Of a DNA stretch of 48,110 nt, positions 25,874 through 33,997 are shown piece by piece (positions within the stretch are counted from its first letter, which is position 1; the number at the start of each line of letters is the position of its first letter). The translations under genes were made by a program, and so were the position numbers. Under the pieces are notes generated by a model. The model was not told where the DNA came from. It was given only the letters and a program-made list of their open reading frames with translations, and searched no databases. Source of the stretch: Pseudomonas syringae (GTDB taxonomy: Bacteria; Pseudomonadota; Gammaproteobacteria; Pseudomonadales; Pseudomonadaceae); contig NZ_JPQU01000047.1 in the NCBI RefSeq assembly GCF_000737245.1, positions 1-48,110 on the forward strand. The letters are read 5' to 3'.

Positions 25874-25887
25874 TACGAATCTTCGTA
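25874..25887. promoter_or_regulatory. Candidate NitA upstream activator site
   Basis: TACGAATCTTCGTA has perfect 6-bp inverted arms around TC. It lies about 150 bp upstream of the predicted nit start site, a typical enhancer distance, and 24-37 bp before nitA. A second palindrome, AGATTCAAATCT, lies nearer the promoter (about 25803-25814). Binding by NitA is inference. Confidence 0.4.
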
Positions 25888-25910
25888 AGCCTGAATCACG
25901 AGATTTCGTA

Positions 25911-27815
25911 ATGAGCGAGCCAGATTCACTGAGCGGCTGGGCTGACCTGGCCTATTCATCGCGGCATATGGTCTTCGAGCACTGTGCAGAAGCTATTGCC
26001 TTGCTCGATCCGGTTGCCGATCGGTTTGGCGACCTGAATATCGCCGCCTGCAAATTGCTGGGCTACCCGCGCCAGGAATTGCTGGAACTGCCCGTCAGCA
26101 AACTTTTTGGCCATCAATTGGCTGACCTGATCGTGTTTACCCAGGCGGTGATGGACAAGGGTCGCGGCTGGAGCGAGGACTTGAGCTGCAATTGCAAGAC
26201 AGGTGAGCGGATCGAGCTGGAACTGTCGGCCACTATCCTGCAGGTCAAAGGCAGCCCGCAGTTGATTCTGGTGATGCGCGAAGCCAGCCACGAGAAGTAT
26301 CAGCGCGATCAGGCCCACACCGAACGCACCATGCGCGGGGGGCTGCTGGAATGGCGCAACATCCTCAACCTGTTCCAGGAAAGCGAGCGCGACAACCAAC
26401 TCCTCCTCAGCGCCGTAGGCGACGGCATCTACAGCATCAACACCGACGGCCTGGCGACCTTCGTCAACCCGGCAGGTGCGCGCATGCTGGGTTGGGAACC
26501 GGGCGACATGATTGGCAAAAATATCCACCGTATCCATCACCACACCCACGCCGATGGCAGCCATTACCCGGTGGAAGATTGCCCGATCTATAAAGCGGTG
26601 CGCGATGGCATCGTTCATGAGGGACGCCAGGAGGTTTTCTGGCGCCGGGATGGCAGCTCATTTCCGGTGGAATTCACCAGCACCCCGGTCATTTCCGAGG
26701 GGCGCATTGCCGGGGCGGTGGTGGTGTTCCGTGACATCACCGAACGGCGCACCACAGAAAACCAGCTGCACAATGCCCTGGAAGAACTCAAGGTACTGAA
26801 GCAGCGCCTGGAAGAGCAGAACGCTTACCTGCAGGAAGAAATTCATATCGAGCATAACTTTAGGGAGATCGTCGGCCAGAGCGAGCCGATCCTGAAAATC
26901 ATCAAACAGATCGATGTTGTTGCCCCTACCGATGCCAGCGTATTGATCAATGGCGAGTCCGGCACCGGCAAGGAATTGATCGCCCGCGCTATCCATCAGG
27001 CGAGTCGTCGTAGCGCTCACCCACTGATCCGGGTCAACTGCGCAGCAATCCCAACCGAACTGTTTGAGAGTGAATTCTTCGGCCACATTCGCGGCGCATT
27101 CACCGGCGCGATACGTGATCGCGTCGGACGCTTTGAGCTGGCCGATGGCGGCACGCTGTTTCTGGACGAGATTGGCGAGATCCCCCTGGAACTGCAAAGC
27201 AAACTGCTGCGGGTTCTACAGGAGGGTCAGTTCGAGCGAGTCGGTGAAGAGCGCACCCGCAAGGTAGATGTGCGGATCATCGCCGCGACCAATCGCGATT
27301 TACGTCAGGAAGTGGCCGCCAGGCATTTTCGCGAAGACCTGTATTTCCGCCTCAACGTGTTCCCGATCCAGTCACCGGCCTTGCGTGAGCGTGCGATGGA
27401 CATTCCGCTGCTGGCCGCGCACTTTCTCAAGCAAACCGCCAAGCGTCTGAACATGCCTGGCCGCCGCCTGCGCAACAGCGACATCGAACGCCTGCAACGT
27501 TACTCATGGCCCGGCAATATTCGCGAACTGCAGAATGTAATCGAGCGCGCGCTGATTACTTCCCATGGTGCAGACCTGAACATGGACCTGCCCGAAGAAC
27601 TCAATAAACGCGAAAGCGTATCGGCCGCGGAATCGACCAGCGCCAGCATCATGACCGACGCCCAGTTACGTGATCTGGAGCGCACCAACATGCAAGCCGC
27701 GCTGAAGGCCAGCAACGGCAAACTGTTCGGCAAAGGAGGTGCAGCAGAGTTGCTGGGATTGAAGCCGACGACACTGGCTTCGCGGTTGAAGCGGCTGGAT
27801 ATTGAGGTGGGCTAA
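25911..27815 (+). CDS. nitA: PAS-containing sigma-54 activator (NitA)
   Basis: A 634-residue enhancer-binding protein. Two PAS domains (about 20-125 and 160-280) are followed by a coiled-coil linker (285-312) and a central AAA+ domain with Walker A GESGTGKE (348-355), the sigma-54 contact loop GAFTGA (395-400) and Walker B TLFLDEIG (415-422). A Fis-type helix-turn-helix ends the protein (about 594-630, GGAAELLGLKPTTLASRLKRL). PAS rather than receiver sensing suggests a small-molecule or redox cue. It is divergent from nitB, whose upstream region has a sigma-54 promoter, so it is the likely activator of the nit genes. The RBS is weak (ACGAGA). Confidence 0.92.
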   Translation: MSEPDSLSGWADLAYSSRHMVFEHCAEAIALLDPVADRFGDLNIAACKLLGYPRQELLELPVSKLFGHQLADLIVFTQAVMDKGRGWSEDLSCNCKTGERIELELSATILQVKGSPQLILVMREASHEKYQRDQAHTERTMRGGLLEWRNILNLFQESERDNQLLLSAVGDGIYSINTDGLATFVNPAGARMLGWEPGDMIGKNIHRIHHHTHADGSHYPVEDCPIYKAVRDGIVHEGRQEVFWRRDGSSFPVEFTSTPVISEGRIAGAVVVFRDITERRTTENQLHNALEELKVLKQRLEEQNAYLQEEIHIEHNFREIVGQSEPILKIIKQIDVVAPTDASVLINGESGTGKELIARAIHQASRRSAHPLIRVNCAAIPTELFESEFFGHIRGAFTGAIRDRVGRFELADGGTLFLDEIGEIPLELQSKLLRVLQEGQFERVGEERTRKVDVRIIAATNRDLRQEVAARHFREDLYFRLNVFPIQSPALRERAMDIPLLAAHFLKQTAKRLNMPGRRLRNSDIERLQRYSWPGNIRELQNVIERALITSHGADLNMDLPEELNKRESVSAAESTSASIMTDAQLRDLERTNMQAALKASNGKLFGKGGAAELLGLKPTTLASRLKRLDIEVG

Positions 27816-27819
27816 CCTC

Positions 27820-28467
27820 TTAGTTATTCCTCGAGCGCATTTGACGGATTACGTTGATCAGAACAGGAGAAAATGCCTGTAATTTCGATTGGTTATCCGG
27901 CTGACTTAAATCGTTGAGCAACGCCTGCAATACTTCATCGCAAGCTAGAGACAGCTCAGCTGGCAGGAGTCCGCCGTCGTAAATGAGCGTGTCCAGCATT
28001 TGTTTACGCTCACTAATCAAACGTCGGTTACATTTATAGTCGGCACCAAGACGGAGCACTTTTACGGTAGAGCGAGCACGCTCTGTAGTTCCGTTTACCA
28101 GGCCAGATAGCTCAAACTGTAGTTCCGTTTCGCACTCCACCATGAGCGGCGTTAGCGGCAGAGGTTGACTAGCGTGTGCTTTACCGCAACTCCCTGGTGA
28201 ATTGCAGCTGGCGACCATGTTTGAGAAGTCCAACGTACGATTCTTCGCCAAGACCTGAGCTTCGAGATGCTCATTGTGAGCACTGATTTTCTCGGGCGTA
28301 ACCCTGCGGCAGCAGTAAGCACAAAGCCAATATTGTTCCCCGACACACGCCTGCCGTATGGCATCTTTCACAACATCGTGCCCCACAAGGTCTCGATATT
28401 GTGCACCTGGATTCTTTCGCTTCCATGTTTCCAGCGCCGCCAAACTTCCCTTTTCAAGCTTTCGCAC
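27820..28467 (-). CDS. HNH nuclease, PtuB-like (TIGR02646-type)
   Basis: A 215-residue HNH endonuclease-like protein. The fold signature is clear: CxxC at C49/C52 (WLCAYCCRR), HNEHLEAQ with H64/H67, then DFSNMVASCN (N83, C88) and CGKAHAS (C94, H98), which together would form the beta-beta-alpha metal site. It matches the nuclease subunit of Septu and of retron-associated PtuAB effectors. It starts at GTG 28467 and overlaps the ATPase gene by 14 nt, so the two are translationally coupled. Its stop lies only 4 nt from the convergent nitA stop, with no terminator between. Base composition is visibly less GC-rich than in nit or T2SS genes. Confidence 0.82.
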   Translation of the reverse strand: MRKLEKGSLAALETWKRKNPGAQYRDLVGHDVVKDAIRQACVGEQYWLCAYCCRRVTPEKISAHNEHLEAQVLAKNRTLDFSNMVASCNSPGSCGKAHASQPLPLTPLMVECETELQFELSGLVNGTTERARSTVKVLRLGADYKCNRRLISERKQMLDTLIYDGGLLPAELSLACDEVLQALLNDLSQPDNQSKLQAFSPVLINVIRQMRSRNN

Positions 28468-29812
28468 GACGTAGTTCCAGCTTGCGTATCAACAGTGAGG
28501 CCTTGGCCAGTTCGATATGATCTGCAGGCAATTCGTTGGTCAATGATCTGTAAAGGGTACGAGCCTCATCCAGCTCGCCCCTCACAAGAAAATGTTGCAA
28601 CTCATCGAGACAGGTCTGAACGACAGGATTACGGATGTCAGTATCCATGACACTCATCAACACCTGATTGGCATCCAGGCCATAAAGACTGTCCTGCTCA
28701 TGCAACTCTCCATCGTCCATCACGTACACCAATACATCCTTGGCATCGCTGATGACCAAAGGCGAGTGGGTTGTCAACAGAAATTGGCAATTAGGGAAGG
28801 TCGTGGTGAGCTGTTCGACCAATCTACGCTGCCACCGAGGATGAAGGTGTAGATCAACCTCATCGACCATCACAATACCTTTGCCATGCAAAGGGTTTCC
28901 CAGTGCCGGATTCATCATTGCGAGACGTCTGGCGATGTCTCCAACCAGAGCCATCATGGACTTCTCCCCCTGCGAGAGCTGGGAGACATTTAAGGTGGCA
29001 CCCTCTTTATCAATAGCCATGTGCAAACGTGGCCTGCGCTTGACACGCAAATTGTTGAACCCCGGCATAAAGGCTTCTACCGCAACCCTTACAGCTGTTA
29101 GCTGACGATCACGCGATGAAGCGTGCTCTTGCGCCAGCAGTTTCCACATTGCGCTGTCTGGTGCGACTTTATGAGACAGATCATTTAACAGCTCTGCTGA
29201 TATTCCTTTTTCATTTTCATTGTCCTCACGCTCTCTGAACCACTCAAAAAACCGGCGAAAGTCCACGCCTCTCGCGAGCGAGTTGTCATACCCATCCAGT
29301 TGATCAAACGTGTGCTTAGCGTGAATCTTCAATGGAATTTCAAGAACCGAGCGCTCAACCGGGTAGTACGCTACCAGAGGCAACGACGCCTCGTTGCTTT
29401 GAGTTAACAACGAGCGGTAACTGTCAGCCAGAAGATTCAGATCACTCAATGTAGACACCGAAGCTGCCTTACGCCCCTTTCTCGCGGTCGATATCCCCCA
29501 CTTCGAAGAAGGGCTGTGGATGTCCGGATCAAAGACCACAGCATCACTTATCTCAAGGAGAATCGAGGCAGAAGAAGCATCGTTGCGCATCGCGTTCTCA
29601 TCAATGCGGTTGCCACTGCCTTTCTCCGTTCGAATCCGCGCCACGAACCAACTCAGTGAAGTAGCCACCGACCTGAGCAATGTGGTTTTGCCGGCCCCGT
29701 TATTCCCGACCAGCACTGTCACCTTGGACGCATGCCTTTCAGTCGGCGCCATTGCGACCTCAAGGTCGGTAAAACGGCCCACATTAACGAGCCTGAAGCT
29801 TTTGATTTCCAT
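28454..29812 (-). CDS. AAA/ABC-type ATPase, PtuA-like (Septu-type defence)
   Basis: A 452-residue SMC/ABC-like ATPase. It begins MEIKSFRLVNVGRF and carries Walker A GNNGAGKTT (36-44), the ABC signature LSQGE (279-283), Walker B IVMVDEVDLHLHP (313-325) and the H-loop LLTTHSPL (345-352). The roughly 235 residues between Walker A and the signature form the family's inserted arm. The gene pairs with an overlapping HNH nuclease gene, the Septu arrangement in which ATPase and nuclease form an anti-phage complex. No reverse transcriptase is present, so this is not a retron. The target and trigger are unknown. It is lower in GC than its flanks, suggesting acquisition. Confidence 0.82.
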   Translation of the reverse strand: MEIKSFRLVNVGRFTDLEVAMAPTERHASKVTVLVGNNGAGKTTLLRSVATSLSWFVARIRTEKGSGNRIDENAMRNDASSASILLEISDAVVFDPDIHSPSSKWGISTARKGRKAASVSTLSDLNLLADSYRSLLTQSNEASLPLVAYYPVERSVLEIPLKIHAKHTFDQLDGYDNSLARGVDFRRFFEWFREREDNENEKGISAELLNDLSHKVAPDSAMWKLLAQEHASSRDRQLTAVRVAVEAFMPGFNNLRVKRRPRLHMAIDKEGATLNVSQLSQGEKSMMALVGDIARRLAMMNPALGNPLHGKGIVMVDEVDLHLHPRWQRRLVEQLTTTFPNCQFLLTTHSPLVISDAKDVLVYVMDDGELHEQDSLYGLDANQVLMSVMDTDIRNPVVQTCLDELQHFLVRGELDEARTLYRSLTNELPADHIELAKASLLIRKLELRRAKA

Positions 29813-29964
29813 GGAGTCCCTGAAAGGCTTGATCCTGAATGAGTGACGAGCCGGATTATGCCATTCATTTTCCGGCTTGAAGCGTCTACAAGGCGCAAGT
29901 TACCAAATAGAAATGCGCCTGTCAGGCAGGATAGCCAAGCCCCAGAATCCGGCTACAGCCAGCC

Positions 29965-30714
29965 TCAGTTGACCTTCACCTCATTGAACTTCAGTACGCT
30001 TTCATTGCTGTCCCGATTTCTAAATGTCAGTTTCAGGGCCGGTGACACTTTAACCCGAGCCTTCGTTGCCTCGAAAATCAGTGTCAAACGGGTCGGGACA
30101 TTGCGAATCAACTGAAACGAGTCCCAGCGATCAAACTTGGCGTCGCCCACGCGCAACTGGGCAAGATTCAATGCCCCACCGGCCTCTTCAAACAGACTGC
30201 TAGGAGATACCAACCGGAAATTTCGGTCGGAAGTGTTGTTCGTCAGCACAAGCGTACAGGTTGGCGCCTGTCCGTTTTGCTCGCATTCCTGCAGCTCGAT
30301 GCGAACATCATCAACGGTTTCCACTCGTTTACCGAACACGTTGCTGCTGTCGTTTTCCTGGATGAGTTTTTGACCGCGAGCAAATTCAAAAGATGGCTTG
30401 GCGTACTCGCTACCCAGTTTGAAGAAGACGCCGCAAAGCATCAGGGACAGAAGCAACCAGACCGTGTATTTGAGTGGGCGCGGCAGCTTGTTGGCAAGAA
30501 AGGCGATCCAGAATGCGATGAGGAATGTAACGACGCTGACCAGCGCAATCATGGTTCGCCAGTTCAGGAATTCAAGATTGATACCGAAAACACTGGGATC
30601 AGGAAAAACGTAGGTAAAAAGCCCCCACAAAACCCCAAGCAAGCTGCCTACACCTGCGCTGATTTTGGTGAAAAGCATTGAGGTTTTGCTGCGAGGAATT
30701 ACTGCTGCATCCAT
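29965..30714 (-). CDS. Unrecognised membrane protein next to Septu-like genes
   Basis: A 249-residue protein I do not recognise. Three hydrophobic segments lie at about 18-38, 51-73 and 80-100, and the remaining 150 residues form a probable soluble domain. That domain contains CEQNGQAPTCTLVLTNNTSDRNFRLVSP, which has the look of a beta-sandwich fold with a possible disulfide pair. The 152-bp gap to the ATPase start and the similar base composition suggest it arrived with the PtuAB-like pair, and it could be transcribed with it. The start at 30714 has a weak RBS (AAGGCC). A defence link is only positional. Confidence 0.6.
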   Translation of the reverse strand: MDAAVIPRSKTSMLFTKISAGVGSLLGVLWGLFTYVFPDPSVFGINLEFLNWRTMIALVSVVTFLIAFWIAFLANKLPRPLKYTVWLLLSLMLCGVFFKLGSEYAKPSFEFARGQKLIQENDSSNVFGKRVETVDDVRIELQECEQNGQAPTCTLVLTNNTSDRNFRLVSPSSLFEEAGGALNLAQLRVGDAKFDRWDSFQLIRNVPTRLTLIFEATKARVKVSPALKLTFRNRDSNESVLKFNEVKVN

Positions 30715-30858
30715 TGCGTGTTAGGCCTTGTACGATTTCAGGAGAATTCTCGCCGCCCCCTATTAAAGATCGGGCAAGATTAGCGTCGACCAGCAATGCT
30801 GGTATTTCGCCATTATCCCGGATAAGAAGGTCAAAATGCACGTTCTGGGCAGCAAGAA

Positions 30859-31584
30859 TCACTTCGACTTTATTTTCGACTCTAACCACACCTTCAAATC
30901 CCCCACCTCTGCCTGGCTGATGGTATGCCCGACACCCGCATAGGAATGCAGCTCGGGTTTCACCCCCAGGGTCTTCAGGTACGAATTGGCTTCGGTGGCG
31001 CCGTTGTATGGCACGCGAGGATCAGCGTTACCGTGGCCGATGAACACCTGAAGATTTTTCAAGGCTGGATCGGCTTTGAGCTCGGATTTCAGAACCGGCA
31101 ACACCTTGCCACTCAACGCGGCGATGCCGCCGACCTGTTGTGGATGTCGCAGCGCAACTTCATAGGTCATCATCGCGCCTTGGCTGAAGCCCACCAGGAA
31201 CACTTTCGAGGCCTGTGTGTGGTACTTCTGCGTGGCCTGCTCGATGAACTGACTGAGGGATTCACCGCTGCGCTTGAGATCAACCGTCACGCCATCGTAG
31301 TCAGCACTTTGCGGATTCTTGGTGAACCACTGGTAACGATCTTCCCCCAGACTGACCGGCGCACGCACCGACAGGTAGTTGTAGTCCTTGGAGAGCGCGT
31401 AGTTGATCCCGAACAGGTCCAGCTCATTGCTGCCATAACCATGCATGAAGATAACCAGCGGCCGGTCTTGGGCATCGGAGTTGATTTGCGCCACGTAGCT
31501 CAACGGCAAATCGGTTTGAAGTGGTAGCGCGGCCTGGGCAAAGCCGGTAAACGCCAACAGTAAAACAGCGAAGAATTTCAACAT
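30859..31584 (-). CDS. Exported carboxylesterase/phospholipase-like alpha/beta hydrolase
   Basis: A 241-residue protein with a clear signal peptide (MLKFFAVLLLAFTGFAQA, then ALPLQ) and an alpha/beta-hydrolase core of the phospholipase/carboxylesterase (YpfH/EstB) type. Motifs are FMHGYGSNELDLFG, the nucleophile elbow GFSQGAMM, GHGNADPRVPY (acid) and AGVGHTIS (histidine). The ATG at 31584 gives a complete signal peptide; the longer frame does not. It lies 77 bp downstream of gspD on the same strand, beyond a hairpin, so it may be cotranscribed with the T2SS genes in part and may be a secreted client. That link is inference. Confidence 0.87.
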   Translation of the reverse strand: MLKFFAVLLLAFTGFAQAALPLQTDLPLSYVAQINSDAQDRPLVIFMHGYGSNELDLFGINYALSKDYNYLSVRAPVSLGEDRYQWFTKNPQSADYDGVTVDLKRSGESLSQFIEQATQKYHTQASKVFLVGFSQGAMMTYEVALRHPQQVGGIAALSGKVLPVLKSELKADPALKNLQVFIGHGNADPRVPYNGATEANSYLKTLGVKPELHSYAGVGHTISQAEVGDLKVWLESKIKSK

Positions 31585-31603
31585 CGGAAGATGACCTCGG
31601 AAA

Positions 31604-31633
31604 GTGCGTTGTCCGATCAATTGGACAACGCAC
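31604..31633 (-). terminator. Hairpin between gspD and esterase gene
   Basis: Perfect 11-bp arms GTGCGTTGTCC (31604-31614) and GGACAACGCAC (31623-31633) enclose an 8-nt loop. On the minus strand only TTT follows, so it could be a weak terminator for the T2SS operon or a protein-binding palindrome. Confidence 0.4.
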
Positions 31634-31660
31634 ACGGTATGTCGTTTGCCGGAGGTCGTG

Positions 31661-33997
31661 TTAAAAATCGCTCATTGCCTGGTTCGCCCTGCCTGGCTTG
31701 AGCAGCTGCATTTGCTGGCGGTAGTCATCGGTGACTTGTCGCGACTGACTGCTGCTGGTGATGACGCGCGGGGTAATCAGCACGATCAGCTCGGTGCGCG
31801 CCTTGGATTTGCTGGTGGTGCCGAACAACCAGCGCAGACCGGGGATTTTCCCCAGGTACGGCACTGAGGAGCCGCTTTCTGCGTTGTCCTGCTTGATCAA
31901 ACCGCCGAGCAACACCGTCTGGCCGCTTTGCACCGCTACCTGAGTGGATACCGAGCGGGTCGAGATGCTCGGGTTGGTCTGGCTGTCGGAGATCGATGCC
32001 AAATCGGCATTGCTGACCTGCTGCTGGATGTCCATGTACACCAGGCCACCTGGATTGATCCGAGGTACTACATCGAGGATCACCCCGGTCTGCACGTATT
32101 CAACGCTGCTCAAGGTGGTGTTGGAGACGTTGGTGTTGACCGTGGTCTGGCTGATCGGGATGTTGTCGCCCACTTGAATCTGTGCCTGCTGATTGTTCAT
32201 CACCACCAGCGACGGCGCCGAGAGCACTTGGGTACGGCCGTTGGTTTCCAGGGCCTTGAGGGCGACCTGCAAGTTGCTGCTGACGAAAGAGTAGAACAGC
32301 GATGAGTTGCCCAGCGCTGCGCCACCCGCGCCCAGCGCACCCTGGCTGCCCGCGGTGTTTTCAATGTTGGTGGTGCTGGAGTTTCCGGCCAGTCGGCCCA
32401 GGTACCATTGCACGCCCAAGTCCAGCTCGCCGGTCAGGTTGACCTCCAGAATCCGGGTTTCGATCTGCACCTGCAGCGGCACGTTGTCCAAGCGCTTGAT
32501 CGCCGACTCGATTTCCTTCCACTGCGCCGGACGGGTACGAACCAGCAACTGGTTGCTGCTTTTCTGCGCGGTGATGCGGGTGCTGGCGTCGATGCCCTTA
32601 GACGCGGTGCCGGATTCGCCGCCTTGCTCTGCGCCGCTATCCGCTTCGCTGTCGAGATTTTCCTCGCCGCCTTCGGCGTCCTGTTCTTCATCGACTGAGG
32701 CATTCTGGTTGCCGCCCATGCCCATGCCGCTGCTGTTACCCATGCCGCCGCCCAGGCCATTGCTGAGCCCTCCACTGCCGCCCATGCCGCCGGAGCTGCT
32801 GTTGGAACTGAGTGATGATAGTGAGCGGGTGCGCAGGCCCGGTGCGACCTTGGCAGCCGAGTCGTCCTTGATCGCGCCGTTGCCATAGATCTGGCGCAGG
32901 TATTTGGCCAGGTCGGTGGCCTTCATGTTGCGCACGTCGTAGACGTACATCTGCGGCTCGTTGCCGCCACCCTCGTCGATGGTGTGGATCCAGTCGCCCA
33001 CTTCACGCAGGTATTCCGGCTGCGAGGAAATCGCCACCACCGAGTTGGTCCGCTCGATCGGCAGGAAACGCACCATGCCCGCCAACGGCATGCCGCTGTC
33101 CGGGCCGAACATTTTTTGCAGTTCCGGCATCAACTCGCCCACCGAGGCGCGCTGCAGGCCGAACACGCCGACGGACATGCCTTTGAGCCAGTCGACGTCG
33201 AAGGTATCGATGGTGTCCTGATAGTTGGCCAGCTCATCCGGCGTGCCGGACATGCTCAGCACATTGCGCGCAGGGTCCACCAGCAGGAATGCGTTCTCCC
33301 GGGCGAACGGCTTGAGCAGCTTCTGCATTTCCGTGGCCGAGATATAGCGCAGCGGGAACAGCCGCGCCGACATGCCTGCCGCTGGCTGGGACACGGTCAT
33401 TTCCGGCACCAGCTTGCCCGCCACCGCCTGACTGGACGGCAGGATCACATAACGGTCGCCCTGCTTGATCATCGCGTTGTCAGTCCAGGACAAGAGGGTT
33501 TCCAGGATCGACATCGCCTGCTTCTTGTTCACCGGCTTGGAGGTGGAGAAGCTCACGTCACCTTTCACGCCCTGCGCGATGCTGTAATTCTCGTGCAGCA
33601 AGTCGCCCATGATGCTGTTGATCACCGCTTCGATAGGCTGGTTGGTGAAGTTGAAAACGATGTCGCCCTGCTCTTTATCTGCCGCCGGTGCTCCCCCGCG
33701 CGCCGCGGGCGCTGGTGCAGGTTTGCGAATGAACTGCTGATTGCCACGAATCAACTGTCGCGTCGGTGCAGTCGCGGCCTGGGGTTGCTGAGTGTCCGCA
33801 GGCGGCAGTTCGCTGCGCGGGTCAACCGGCGGACGTTGTGAGCCCGTGCCATTCAGGGCCTCGCGCAGCATGTCGTTGTCTTGATCGTAGGTTTTGGGCG
33901 TGGCTGCACAGCCGCCGAGGGCGACGGCGGTAGCCAGGCAAAGCATGGGGGTGCGCAAGGTGGCTATTTTACGGACTCCTGGAAGATTAGCGTTCAC
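31661..33997 (-). CDS. gspD: Type II secretion secretin, lipoprotein type (GspD)
   Basis: A 778-residue outer-membrane secretin. A lipoprotein signal ends LGGC with C30, and Ala follows, which is compatible with outer-membrane sorting; this self-piloting form resembles HxcQ and would not need a GspS pilotin. N0-N3 ring domains span about 110-510 and the secretin core about 515-760 (LQVALKALETNGRTQVLSAP, VGDNIPISQTTV, VVPRINPGGLVYMDI, SVPYLGKIPGLRWLFG). A long Gly/Ser/Met then Glu-rich low-complexity insert lies at about 392-468, before the last N domain. The start overlaps the preceding gene by 4 nt (ATGA). Confidence 0.92.
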   Translation of the reverse strand: MNANLPGVRKIATLRTPMLCLATAVALGGCAATPKTYDQDNDMLREALNGTGSQRPPVDPRSELPPADTQQPQAATAPTRQLIRGNQQFIRKPAPAPAARGGAPAADKEQGDIVFNFTNQPIEAVINSIMGDLLHENYSIAQGVKGDVSFSTSKPVNKKQAMSILETLLSWTDNAMIKQGDRYVILPSSQAVAGKLVPEMTVSQPAAGMSARLFPLRYISATEMQKLLKPFARENAFLLVDPARNVLSMSGTPDELANYQDTIDTFDVDWLKGMSVGVFGLQRASVGELMPELQKMFGPDSGMPLAGMVRFLPIERTNSVVAISSQPEYLREVGDWIHTIDEGGGNEPQMYVYDVRNMKATDLAKYLRQIYGNGAIKDDSAAKVAPGLRTRSLSSLSSNSSSGGMGGSGGLSNGLGGGMGNSSGMGMGGNQNASVDEEQDAEGGEENLDSEADSGAEQGGESGTASKGIDASTRITAQKSSNQLLVRTRPAQWKEIESAIKRLDNVPLQVQIETRILEVNLTGELDLGVQWYLGRLAGNSSTTNIENTAGSQGALGAGGAALGNSSLFYSFVSSNLQVALKALETNGRTQVLSAPSLVVMNNQQAQIQVGDNIPISQTTVNTNVSNTTLSSVEYVQTGVILDVVPRINPGGLVYMDIQQQVSNADLASISDSQTNPSISTRSVSTQVAVQSGQTVLLGGLIKQDNAESGSSVPYLGKIPGLRWLFGTTSKSKARTELIVLITPRVITSSSQSRQVTDDYRQQMQLLKPGRANQAMSDF

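Noticed and set aside
27820..29812. Retron (reverse transcriptase plus PtuAB effector)
   Set aside because: No reverse transcriptase motif (YxDD) or msr/msd-like inverted repeat was found around the ATPase/HNH pair.
30599..30889. 96-codon GTG-started frame between the membrane protein and the esterase
   Set aside because: It overlaps both neighbours, starts inside the esterase gene and has no recognisable motif; the 30715-30858 gap is treated as non-coding.
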